From the NCBI GenBank assembly GCA_013399895.1, contig VXBA01005600.1, forward strand, positions 1,728,691-1,792,690: 64,000 nt of DNA, given 5' to 3'. This stretch comes from Serilophus lunatus (Eukaryota; Chordata; Aves; Passeriformes; Eurylaimidae). Numbering within the stretch: position 1 is the first letter of the stretch; each line of letters opens with the position of its first letter. Shown here piece by piece: positions 13,867-26,045 of this stretch. The notes beneath the pieces are model-generated. The model did not search any database, was not told the origin of the DNA, and was given only the letters and a program-made list of their open reading frames with translations. The translations under genes were made by a program, and so were the position numbers.

Positions 13867-15462
13867 CAGGATTAGGGGCTAGGGAAGAAGGTAGATCAAA
13901 TCTGGATGTTGAAATCCTACCAAGTATGTTACTGTTCTGCTTTAGAGGATAGGCCCACTAACCAGTACATGTACAACTGGGGTATTGACCTAGTCAGCTA
14001 AGTCAACACCTCTAAAGAAAATTGACTTCTGATAAGTCAAGAGTCCTATTTTCTCAAACAGTATTTTTTTTTCCAAGTGAAAAACTGCTTTTTCTCAGAC
14101 TACTTAATAGGCATAATTTCAAATTTTGAGTTTCTTTTCAATTGTCCTGATTAAGCCACTGGTTCTGTGTGTGAACTTGTTTCCTCAGCTCATATGTTTC
14201 ACTGTCTATCACAGCTCTGTGGAGATCAGCTAGACTGGAAACAGAAGAGATCTACTCTGTGGAAAACAAAAAGTTCTCCCCAAGAAGCATAAACATAAAT
14301 GGCTGTCATGTCAACATGAGATGAGAATGCTTGTATTTACCACTGACATAATACCAGCATTTTACAGAAAAACCTTTTTCTACTACCAGGTTTTTTGTTT
14401 TTGTTTTAAATCACCTTTTTCTACTGTATCTGAGCCCATATCCACAAATATTTTATGCAGTTATTTAGTGCACTTGGGTCAGCCTGCAATGCCTGAGAGC
14501 CTGAAGAGCAAAGAACTCACCATTCGTTTTCTTGAATGGCTCTTCATCCATCCTCATAAGCCAAACCCTACCTTTTCAGTTACACCTTTTAAAAGCAATT
14601 AGCAAAGGGATTTTTGAGCCTTGCTTCCAGTGCTGAAAAGCCAAAAAATAACCAACTCAGAAGCAAATGGTTCAGCTCTAAGCAGAAACCCAAATGTTGC
14701 AAATTTGCCATAATTAGTAATTACAGTGCAATCCTGGTCTCAATTCAATCAATGACAAAATCCTCTCTGATCTGCTCATAGCTGAGGTCTTGCTCATGGA
14801 GGCTAACGATTCTAGCTCTAATACACAAAAGCAAATTGTTCCAGGGTTTGAGCCACTTTACTGCCCCCAAAATGTTCTTTCCATCCCTTTGCCAGAAATC
14901 AATTTTCGCATAACAGAGTCAGCAGAGTTAATCACATGCCTTCACCTTAGCCACTGCAGTTTGCAGTCCAGGTGTTAAGACACAGTCAGGCAAACTCAGC
15001 TAGCTGTTCCTGATCCAGATTAAATGGCTGCTGGCCCATTTCTGATGCCTTGGCACCCCTTCCTCCTCCTTCTGTTCTGTTGATTTCACTTTCTGCATTA
15101 CCATTTTCCAGTTCAGATTTACAATCTTAGTGTTTAAAGGGTTTTTTTAGGGGATTGTTTTGTTTGTTTATAATTTAAGAACACAAAACTTAGGTCAATA
15201 TGCTAATTTTCCAGGGACTGTGCTGTGTAGCCTGTACGAAAGCAACACAGATAATCAGTCAGAGGTTGAGTGTCCTCAACCTCACATTTCTCCCCTCTCA
15301 AACCAGTTCCAGTTAATCTGGCCACTTTGCTGTTGACAGTTTCAGACACTGTCAGGTTTTGTTTCAAAGCTTTCTGAAATGAATGGAAGATACTGGGCTT
15401 GGGGAGCTTTAAGCAGTAGATGACAAATGCAAATTCTGCTAATCTTCACTGTGTTAGAGAGA

Positions 15463-15509
15463 CAGTCATTTAACCTAGATTTCAGTCATAACCTAGATTT
15501 CTAGGTTAT
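15463..15509. repeat. tandem duplication with hairpin
   Basis: A 20-base unit (15463-15482) is repeated at once as an 18-base copy missing two T bases (15483-15500). The end of the second copy forms a perfect stem-loop: ATAACCTAG (15488-15496), a four-base loop, then CTAGGTTAT (15501-15509). Confidence 0.8.
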
Positions 15510-18500
15510 CTGTCATCAAAAGAAAGAGTTAAGCAGTACCAATTGGCAGTTGCTCCCCGTCCTGTGGAAGGCAGGATGAATTTCTCTTGAGAAGCTTTGC
15601 TCTCTTCATGAACTACAGAGGGAACTGAAAGACTGGTTCAGCTCAAAACATCAGATTTGTAGGTTCCTAAATCTTGCTTAAAGGCAAACTACAACTTTTA
15701 AAAATCAATTATAACTCCTTTAACTAAAAGGAATGCCATTTAACTGAAATGGATGGCATTTAAGTAACAGGAGTGCTGTGTCCCAAGCCATCACACACAC
15801 AATCTGACACAGCCTAGTAACATGGTGTGGTTTGACATTCAGTGGCAGTACAGAGTGAGCAAATGTAAGCAATTGCCACCCACCCTGTCCATCATTCCTC
15901 CTTTTCTGCACCACACTAGCAAAAGCATTTGTGTAGCACACAGTGAACAAGACTGGACCACAGATGTGGCTAAAATTAACTCAGGAAAACAAAACCCCAA
16001 AGTCACTCATCATTCAGATGCGTTCCCAAAGACCCCACAAACTGCACCCCTGAAGCTGCCTAAGACTGAATGGCCTTTAAAGCCATGCTGACTAAGACCA
16101 CACACTTTGCCTGCAGTCCCCTAGGCTGCTGTACACTATGAAGCATTTTACTCTATTCTATTTCTCCATGCACATCCCCATCTCTTGAGGAAAGACTAAC
16201 ACACCCCCTGCCTTACTGACTGTTGATCCTGAATATATTACGTGTCATGAGCTGTTAATTTGTATGTTATTGCATAAGCTCTTCTTATGCATGTAAGCAT
16301 GTACACAAGAAGAGCCACAGTATCAGAAGTCCACCTGCCACTTCCTTTTCTCATTCCAAATCTGTGCCTTACAAATGCTCAGCACACAAGGCCAATTACA
16401 CAAAGGTGTGTTTGTTCACCTGCAGTTTATCAGAATTAGCTGTTACAGTGTTTCTTATTAAAGCCCTGGAAGGTTTCTGTCACAGATCAGACCCACCACA
16501 ATCAGGAGGCCAGCACTATGAAACCCACAGATTTTCAGGACTGATGAATCCTAGTAAACACTCACTGAAACAACTAGTTTCCTCAGAGGAGAAGCGCAGG
16601 AAAATTTGCAAATATCCTAATACAGTGACTTGAGCAATTATACATTCAGGTAAAATATTGTTTTCTATCCTGGCCCTGGAGGTCAGTCCTAGTGAGGTTT
16701 ATGGTTTCTCAGGCCAGAGAGAGAGGATGGCTTTCCCCCTCCATCCCCCACAAGATGCAATTAGGTAACTTTCATGTTTCTTGATAAGAATAAATCTGTC
16801 ACAGATTCTTACTGAAGGAACTTCTTTTCTCTGCAGCCATACTTCCTGCACTGCCGTACCACCAGGCTGCTTCCAACTCTGGCAGAGGTCAGAAGCATAG
16901 CCCCACCCACAAGTTCCTAGATTATGAGTAAGACTATAATACAAAAGAAAAAAAAAAAAAGGAGAGCAACTAAAATAACTCAATATTGAAGTGTTTCATA
17001 GGATGATGACTGGGACACCTAGCTACAGCAACCTTTTCTGAAGTCCTGGCACTTTATGAGCCAAGACCTAGTTAGAAAGCCCCCCACCAGTGTCACTGCC
17101 ACTCGGTGCCCCAGACATTCTGCATGGATTTATCTCTTGCTGCTTTTTTTACAGAGCCACAGGCCTCACCCTCTGCTATAATCTGTTGCTCCACCTCCTG
17201 CTTTAATCATTCCGTAACGCTTACAGATGCTCTACTACTCAGTCTTACTCTGCAGATGAGTGCAGTTTACTTCTTGCATCAGACTCTTACAAAGATAGCT
17301 TCTGCTCCTTCATCCACCTGTGGGGCAGGAGGAAGATCAGGGTCAGCAGTTTCTAAACTGGAAGGTCACATGTCAGCTGGGTGACCTTGGAGGAGTAGGA
17401 ATGTAAAGAGTAGGATGTTCTACATCCATCATACTGTTTCCTCATTACAGCTTCTGTGAATTCCGTTTACCACTCGATTAAATACATTCCTGAAAGTTGC
17501 TCTAGCAACCCTCTCTGCAAATTAAAATGATACTTGTCACTAGTAATGAAGCTGAAGATAACAGAAGAGAAAGTGAAGAGGAAAAAAAATCCCAGTATTT
17601 ACATACTAAAAATACTGTGCTAGTCCTTTTCTCCCTCATTTGTGTTACTGATTGCTTTGTGCTGGATTATTTGGCAAAAATTCCAGAGGAACCTAACCAC
17701 CTTGTCCTGCTCTGATGAACTAAAACAAGTTGGAGGCCTTAATTTTCTGCTATGCACCATTCTTCACACTTTGGTGTAAAGCTTATTTGCAGGAAATATA
17801 AATAAGCTAATCAATACTTCATACCTTAGTTAAATTACCAGAAGGCAAAATGCGGTTCTGATTCTCTTTCTCTTTGGAAACCCAAATAATGAGGAAGCTT
17901 GGACTCAATTAGTGATGATGTTAAGACAGGTGAAAAAAACCTTGAATTTTGAGCTGTCTAAATTATTGGTTTACATTTTTTCCCTTTCTTTACAGTAAAA
18001 GTTTACAAAATAGAACTTGGGGTCTTTTTCCCCCACAATCTCCGGATGGTTTTTTGAAATGTTTAATTAACATGCTACACAAAACAATGTAAATCAGACT
18101 GACTTCATCTGTTTTTCAGTGGCTAAAGTAATGAAAAAAATGTAATGGTAAAGAAAATGAAGGTTGAGATTAAAGAGGCCTCAGTTAATGACAGGCTGGA
18201 GTTCAACTGTCATGTAATCGAATATGTTTGAGAACGGACAATAATTAAAGTCAAGCAAAGGATGAAGCCCAGATTATTATAATGAGATATGATATGTTCT
18301 TCAGACTATTTGGAGGTTAATGTTACTTGGTTTCATATGGTTACGGGTAAGTAAGTACTGTACTACTATATAGTAAAAATAATGTAACTGGATACAGTCT
18401 GCTTCACAGTGACCCAAGGTTAATGGTAGTTGCTCTTAGTATATTTAAAAGGTTTAAAAGAGATGTAACAACCTCAGCATTACAAATCTAGTGCAATGGC

Positions 18501-18688
18501 ACTAGAAAATGGCACTGAACAGGCTACAATAATACTGGTGTTCTTGGTTCCATGAAAGCAGCTTCCAGTGTAATATGTGTTGGCTGTTATCTCTATAATT
18601 ATACCTACTATGTCCATGAATTCTTTTATTCCTGAATGGCACCACCTTTTGAGTAATAGATCATTGGTATGCATCACTCTGATAAGGC

Positions 18689-18732
18689 ATTACACTAATA
18701 TATCATTAAAGCAACAGATGTATTAGTGTAAT
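18689..18732. repeat. long hairpin (inverted repeat)
   Basis: ATTACACTAATA (18689-18700) and TATTAGTGTAAT (18721-18732) are perfect reverse complements. Pairing continues inward for three more positions with one G-T wobble, giving a stem of about 15 and a loop of 14. CACTCTGAT occurs on both sides (18675-18683 and 18751-18759). It could be a relic of a small palindromic transposon or a regulatory hairpin; no family was recognised. Confidence 0.8.
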
Positions 18733-20234
18733 ACATCACTTGGACAAAGCACTCTGATGATGATGTATTCCTGAAAAGATGGCACCATGTAGCAAAGACG
18801 AGGCCCAGGAGAAGGCTTTTGCTCAGTTTAATAGAATAAAAGGTATGCCTTCCTGGCACAAAAAATGTGATGCTCCCTATAAAGATATGGTACCACTATT
18901 AATTCTATTCCCGTTGGTATTGGTAATTTGAGGATCATATGGCTTGGAAAAAATTTACTGTGGATGAGGAAAAGAAGTAATTTAAAAGCATAACCTATCA
19001 GACTATTTCACAGTCTTTTCCCATAATATCTGATTTCCTCAGCCCTCCACACACCTCATCAGTAACCTCCCTGTGTTGAAAGCCTCAAGATACCTATCCT
19101 GTCCTGCAGCAATGAGGCTATGGGAATTTGGTGATGACATGACCTTGCAGAGTTCTCCTGAGGAATGGGACTCAGCTAGAAAAACAGGCAGAGGCCAGGG
19201 AAATCCACTAATAGTGGCTTTGGAAGCTCTTGCTGAGTCACTGCTTCTGAGAGCAGGGATTATGCCATAGTCCCTGTGCCAGCCAGCACAGGAGATGCAC
19301 TTAAATGGTTAGAGAGCTACATGTAGCCTGAGGCACAGGCTGGCCAGTCCTGTCCCAGCCCCTGTGTATCAGTCTGCCTCAACACTTCCCATGGCCAATG
19401 AACTCCATTCAAGGTGCTTTTTGGGGTTAGTCAAATATAAGAATATACACTTTGGGAAAGGGTTTGGGGAGCTAAAACAGTAGCAGTCCAGTCAGTAGCA
19501 TGTACAACAAAACCTCTCTGGATTCCAGAAGCCCCAGGTTATCTCACTTACCAGGATGGGCAGGCACTTCAAGGATATATTCCCTGGCCAGAGTTATTTC
19601 AAAGGAATTCCACATATTTAATTACAAAAGATGCGTGCTGATGCATGAAACAAAAGCAAGGGTTGTGAACAATTAGTTCTCTATAACACCCTTTTTGTTT
19701 TACTTATTATGAGTTTATAAGTTTCTCACACAAATTACAATTCAAACAATAAATGAATTAATCTTAAAATTTTTTAAACTAATTGTTTAAACACAAAGAT
19801 CCAGATTAAAATACCTTTAGTCATGCAGATTTTTCCTGGATTGCTAAGCCCTTGTAAAGCAAGGGCATGTTCAGATTCAGTGGTGATCACAGTTGTGTCC
19901 TAAATGAAATTGATTTAAGATGCAATAATGAGTATATTGTCCAGTTTCAAAATTACTCTGAATGACTGCAATATTAAGGGATAAGAGCAGGATGGCTATG
20001 GAGAAACAAGTAGGAAAAGAAAAATAAGCATAGAGAATAAAAATAAAAGTGATGAAAAGAAAGGAAACAAAGGAACTCAGAAAAGAGTTTGCAAGGATAG
20101 ATAGAAGAAAAAGGGGCAGAATTTCTGCCTCCCTAACCCCCCCAAATTTAAAATGCTGATTTCAGTATTCACAAGTTATAGGCATACACACTTTTCAATG
20201 TATAATAGAAACAAATGGGCCCACTGGACCCTAT

Positions 20235-20350
20235 TTTACCATTTTATGTTGGTGAGGACACTAATGCTTATGTAAAGAAGGTATAATGATTTGCCAGATT
20301 AATATCATAAAGTTTTGCAGAGCCACAATGACTAAAGAAGGGATGAGGCA
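20235..20350 (-). mobile_element. possible MIR-like SINE relic
   Basis: The stretch resembles the antisense MIR layout: a CATTTTA block, then a degraded gaggaaactgagg-like block, then text close to 'aatgatttgcc' (MIR: 'aagtgacttgcc') and 'gcagagcc'. The match is heavily diverged and the limits are approximate. Confidence 0.35.
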
Positions 20351-21544
20351 GATGGGAATCAGGATGATGAAGTTTTGGAAATCTTTATTCTAGCAACGTG
20401 GTATTGTTTCACTTAAAAGATTTTATTTTCAAAATTATAAAGCAATAAGACAGTGGTATCAAGATGAAAAACTAACCTAACCAGATCTGTCTCTTAATAG
20501 GATTGATGGGACTGTGGCTTCTTTTCCCCCTTTATTTTTCTTTTTAATTTTTTGTGATTTTAACAAGTGAATTTATTTCTCACGTTTGAAATACAGCGCC
20601 AAATTCTCACTCCCTGTAAATGAAATTGTCTTAACAGACCTGTGTAGATTTATTGTAGCTGAAGATCTATTTTACAACTTGGCATTTGATTGGTATCAGA
20701 CACAGGGAAACAGATGTAGTCGTTATTTCAGGAGACGAGCACCTAGGAACCACAAAGGAGGATAAGCACAGTGACCCTTATTAGGCCCTGAAGAAACAAA
20801 AAAATACAAAGCTACTTCTTGGCATGTAAGCCTCACTGCCCAGGATTTTGTTTCGGTTTGTGACCCACTTTCACAAATGATGACAATACAGTGCCTTGCA
20901 AGTCTGAGTTGAACAGATGCACCGTGGTGGGGATCATATGTAATATTTGGAGCCTTCCCTTTGCTTTCCTAAATAGATGAGCATCTGTCAAAAAAACTTA
21001 AGCCCCAAAGTCAGATATGCATAGTACAATTATTCAGCCCTACAAAAGAAATAATACTACAGTGTGATCATTGGTATTATAAACTGGTCCGTCTCCATGC
21101 ATCTGCTCTTGCTCTGCAGAAAGCATCTAGAAAGAGGTAACTTCCAAGATGGTGTCTTTTCTGTAGTAGTTATCACCTTGTGGTCTGCAAAACTTGGAGA
21201 GAAATAAGAGATACAAAAAAGAAATTCAAAGAGCAAATTTATTCTAAGTAGGTTAAATTTGCCATACACCTACACTGGAAATCAAAAAGGATTAAAAATC
21301 ACTGATACATGTGAAATACAGTTTTACCTTCTCATATCTAGCCTAAATATTTCCCTTAGCAGTTTCTTCCATGTCTTGCTTGCCTTCTATCCAATACCTT
21401 ATAGTTTTTTATTTAAGTTGGAAATTGAGACCATACTTCAAAGTTGGTAGGGTTTTTTCTAACACAGAAAAGAATTATGCAGAGTCTCTGCAGAACCTGT
21501 CACAACTCTTTCCTTGAATTCCAGGATGGCCAAGAATGCCTCCA

Positions 21545-22870
21545 ACAAAAGACCATTCAAACATAAGAAACATTCTCTGGGGTAAGGCCAATGATCCATT
21601 CAGTCTGGTATTGTGTCTCTGACAGGACAGAAAAGAATGGGGAGTGGGAGGTGCTCTGGCAAGTGTTTCCATTTTTCCATCCCTGGAACTCTACAGGGAG
21701 TAGTAAGGACACCTTTCCTTTGTGTTTCCCTCCACTTCTCTATTTCTGTGTCATTCATATTCTGACCCTCATACCTCTTCCCTCTTTTTTAGTTGTTGGA
21801 CCTGGAATAGCTTTTGCACCCTCAAACAGTCTTTTTTTTTCTTCCTTTGTCTTTTAAAACTTTTCCCTTAGATCTTTCTCCCTGGGAAGTTTGAGGGGTG
21901 GGGGGAGGGAGGAAGGGGGCCTCAATAACGCCTGGCCCACAACAGAGGAGCCAGAAGGATAACAACAAAAGGAAAAGCTACTCCAGGTGAGCATGTGAAT
22001 TTGGCAATGTTGGCAAGGCATTCCTCTTCTACTGTTCCAACATCCACTGTTCTAGAGATTTTAGAGGTTACTTTCTGGCACAATCATTCTAGTATCCTTT
22101 TATGCACATCCTATCCATGAAGCTGTCTAATTACTTTCTGGGTTTTGTAATTCCAGGAAGATTTCGTTAAACCGTCACGTCTGTGATTTTGTAAACCTTT
22201 ATCACATCTCCCCTCACCCCTCTCTCCACCTTTTTTGTCTCCTCACAGTGCTGTTGCTCCATCATCACAAGCTTTTTCACTGACCTTCTCTATATCTCCT
22301 TTACTTCCCCTTCATGTTTTCCTACTGCTTGAGAGGTGAAAAAGAGAACTGGCAGTATTGAATATATGGGTCCATCGCAGGTTTGTATAGTGACAAAATA
22401 TCACCCCTCTTTTGAACTCAGTACTTTCCTTTGGTTTGGTTTGCATTTTAGGGTTTGAGTTTTTTGTTTGTTTTGGTTTTAGTTTGTGGGTTTGTTTTAC
22501 TTGGGTTTTTTAGTTGGGTTTTATTTGTTTGTTTGCTTGCTTGTTTTTTGCTGCCATACCACCTGGAACTCTTGAGTTCTGAGTGGTCACAGCAATGACC
22601 CCAAAATCTCTTTCCTGAATTCAGTTCAACACCTCAGTTTTGAGTTTAACATCACAGAGGAAGGGATTGGGTTATTTTTCATAGGATCACGCTTACCTAC
22701 AATAAAACTTGTGATGAAAAAACAGTATAACCTGGAAACCCAGAGATTTCATTGTTCGTTCTTTTCTCTAGCTCTTTATTGAACATACTGAAGGAAACTG
22801 GTCCCAAAACCAATTCCTGGAAGATCTTACAGCCAATTCTTCTCCATTCTGAGAAATGCCCATTAATGTT
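21545..22870 (-). mobile_element. ancient CR1/L3-like LINE, minus strand
   Basis: Read on the minus strand, this is a 5'-truncated non-LTR element. Its 3' end lies at about 21545-21620, where the plus strand reads as the complement of the familiar 'tctagatggaccattggtctgacc' tail. Towards the 5' end are a block matching the 'ataaatccatggt' region just after the RT domain (about 22370-22390), a block equivalent to 'aaagagatcttggggtcat' (about 22590-22615), and one equivalent to 'actgggaccagt...ttcaa' plus 'gagaatgga' (about 22795-22860). The order of blocks matches one element throughout. It is old, frameshifted and split by a T/G-rich expansion at 22435-22552. The family name is inferred from memory; L3, CR1 and related clades are hard to separate by eye. 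Confidence 0.75.
22435..22552. repeat. T/G-rich low-complexity expansion
   Basis: The tract is built of TTTG, TTTGGG and TTTGTT-like units and sits inside the old LINE. In the sense of that LINE it is an A/C-rich block at a naturally A-rich site, so it probably grew by slippage after insertion. Confidence 0.85.
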
Positions 22871-25739
22871 AAGTGACTGAGATGAAATTTTCTGTGTCAG
22901 ATCACCACCTCATTCAGCTCATTCTGACAATGAGGCTTGAAAAAAATGCATGACAAAATACGTTTGAGACTTTTGTTTTGAAATATTCTATATCCTCAGG
23001 CTCTGGAACATAAAATCATTGTTTGCAAGGGAGAACTGTTAGAAATTAAATACCTAAAACCTCAGAAATTTCCAACATCATGGCATGCTTGAAATGAGAG
23101 GGCTGACTGGACAACTCAGACCATGGAGTATATGATCACAGTGCAGCCTCAACACCTCTGGCACTCAAAATCCTTTATAATGGCCACTTTCATCTTGCTG
23201 GACACTGGCAGTTGAAAAGGATCCTGGACATATCAGTGACTTGTAGAAATCCATGCAGTAAAGGAGAGAAATCCACCTAATTAAAACACAGAGCAAAAAC
23301 TACATCCAGAGAAAGATGAGAAATAGATTGGGAGAAATATGCCTGGACATGAAAAAAAAGTGAATGTCAGGGGCAAACTCTGAAAAGACACCAAGAAGAC
23401 AAACTAGGTCTGTTTTGATAAAGAGACTGGGATTAGGATGAGAAGCCTCAGGAGTTAAGGTTAAGCAAAATCAACAGGGAAGGAAGCCATGAATGGAAAA
23501 GTAGTAAGATTGGGACAGGGTTATCTTACAGGGGGGTGAGACAAGCAGGGGCTCAAGCTTGTTAAAGACAGGCAAGAGTACCTGTGTGCACTTTGGTGTG
23601 CTGCTGACCACTGCCCAGAGGTTTCAACTGAAGTACCACTGTTCCTTTGCTGCATCCCACTGCAAAAATCAACAGTTATATGATAGAATACTATCATAAG
23701 GCACACATTCCCAAAGGACTGTGAGGAGAGTGTACTGCAGCACTGATACTGGCGCTTTCTAAATCCTGGAGGCCTCATTCCATAATCTAGTTGATGCTTT
23801 TAATACAGCTTTCTGCTTGTGGCAGCCATGGAGGCTGCACAAGGGTGAGGTTGTACTGCCCTGCCTACCAAAACGAGCCCGACCAAGCTGGTGAAAGAGA
23901 ACAAGCTCTGCTGTCAAGCAGTCTGCCCTTTGAAAGACTGGCTGCACTTACTCTGAAAGGGTCACTCCCAATCTGGAAGGGAAGTAAAAATTTTTAGGAA
24001 CAATTAGGCTTCCTGCCAAAGTTGCAGCATGACCAGTGGACTTAAAGAAGTCCCTGTAATTACACCAGTACTTGCAATTTTGTTTGTTTTTTTCCCCCCA
24101 TCTATCTTGAGCTAGTTTTCTGCATGGTTGCCTTCATTTACTTATCTTTAGTTATTAATATAATTTTTAAATTTAACTACATTATAAATATAATGTGCCA
24201 CCTTTTTTTTATCTCTTTCTTTGGCATGGTAAATGAATATCTGTGTGGATATGACATTTTTACAGAGATCTTAAATAATCTGTTGGAGAGTGTTTTGGGG
24301 GTTTTTACTTTATTTTTGTATCAGAAATGAATTAAAGTGAGAAACCTCCAGAGGTTAGTTACATAATTTTGAGGATTTATATACATGCACATACTACACT
24401 TTGTAAGTTCTGCTATAAATTCAGTGCATTCTACAGACTCAGTGATGTATATTTTACTGATATGTATAAATTTAAAGCAATGGACATTAAAATGGGATGT
24501 CTCCTCAGTGGAGACTTCAGAGAAATAAAGTAGCAGCAATGGTTCCTTGACCTTTTTCTCTTATTTAAAGATTAAATAGGAACTATATTGCTCTTTTGAA
24601 AGCCTTTCTGCATCTTTCCCAGTGGCATAAGAGGTCAGTACAGTCACCAGGACCCTGACATCCTTTCCTTTGTTATGAAAATTCCTTAATAATACGTATA
24701 GTTAATAAAGATCTAATTGCATAATTCAACTGAAATCTCAGTCATGGTACTTGTCAGTGTGTCGAGCACATCTTTCATAATATATGCTTCTGTGACATAA
24801 GCCCCCCCCCAGTTCTATTCAGCTTCCTTATGAGTAGGAATGTAGACTGTTAAATATTCAGTAATTGCGGCTTCTTGTCTAAACCCAACCAAATTTGGCA
24901 CACTGTAATAAAGTGAAAGGTCATTTCTCAGTAGCTGCTTCTCTGAAGGTGACATTTCTTTGGTCGAGCTTCCTGACACTGTGTAATTCCTTCTTCTGTT
25001 TATTTTACCACTCTGGTACCTCATTAGCCATTGCAGAAATGGGATTTCTTCGACTGTGGTTTGCACAGAGGACAGAACATATCGATATGCTCCTAAAGAG
25101 TGTTAAAATGCAGACTATGTAAAAGCCAGTGTTCAGGAACAACCTGTAAATGTTACTTAATGAACCGACAGACCATAGCAGCTTCAAAGCACTGAAAATA
25201 TAAGAACAGAACCAATACTGTGACACAGGACTGTTAGTAGGTTGCTTTCATTCTTCTGCAAGGAACGGCGTTGATTTCATGATGTCTAAATTCTTCTCAC
25301 GAGAGAGACACCGAATCTCACCTCAGCCGTACCTCAGACACCTATTTCCACACTCCCTGGCAATGTCTTCTAGTTCTACAGAAATAAAGTGGGGAGAGAG
25401 TCGAGCTGCATCCGTCGGGTCTGGTGAAAACTGCCTCAGTCTCATGTGGAGTCGTGAGACGGAAAACGCGGTAATCAGAATTTGCTGGCTAGGGATGACT
25501 TTGGGGCACCAGCACAAAAAGTCCATGGCATGAGTGTTGTCCTCCTCCTGCTCCACAAATTCAGCTCCTGGCGCCTTCCTGTGCCTGCTTCATTGAAAGA
25601 CAGAAGGTGACTGTCTGCCACCACAAAGTCCTCACCCTAACATCCAACATTCTACTCGGGTTTCCCCGGCACAACCCTCAGACAGAGCCAGCTAGATCTA
25701 CAATTTAGACTGGACTTTTCCTTTTCTTCTTCTTTGGTA
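22871..25739. other. intergenic DNA, no gene seen
   Basis: No coding exon was recognised. The minus-strand open frame at 24815-25066 is hydrophilic but matches no family I know. A CpG-rich patch lies at about 25260-25480 in otherwise CpG-poor DNA. A C run of about ten bases occurs near 24802. Confidence 0.5.
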
Positions 25740-26045
25740 AGTTTGAGCCCTCTTTTTAACATTATTACATGTCACTCCAGCCTTGTTTTTCTACCCAGAC
25801 CACATCAAAGTTTCTTAGTCTGTCTTCATAGGCCCGATTTCTAAATTTTTTGAAATTTTTCTTGCCGTCAGCTGAACTCTTTCCAACATACTGTGATAAT
25901 TTTCAAACATGGTCGCCACAACTGAACTAGGCTTTGCAAATGAGGCTTACACAGGACTGTCAAACAGAATCATTACCTTGCTTGTCTCCTCATATAATTC
26001 ACTATAAAAACTTTTACAATACTAAGATTTTAACAGCAATGTCTG
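25740..26045 (-). mobile_element. CR1/L3-like LINE fragment
   Basis: The plus strand reads as the complement of the post-RT region of a CR1/L3-like LINE: a 'cttagtctgtcttcatagg' block (about 25815-25835), a 'catggtcgccacaactgaac' block (about 25908-25928, equivalent to the complement of 'cagttctggtcgccc') and a 'caaatgaggcttacacagg' block. It is diverged with approximate limits, and may belong to the same or a sister family as the copy at 21545-22870. Confidence 0.6.

Larger units (their letters stand above)
7313..21540. other. intergenic DNA, no gene seen
   Basis: This long AT-rich interval has no supportable coding exon. It contains a CpG-rich patch at about 10860-11020, a C-rich low-complexity tract near 13840-13866, a 20-base tandem duplication with hairpin at 15463-15509, a long hairpin at 18689-18732 and a MIR-like relic at 20235-20350. 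Stretches around 11840-12000 and 18060-18300 are dense in TAAT-type sites and may be conserved non-coding DNA. Confidence 0.55.
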
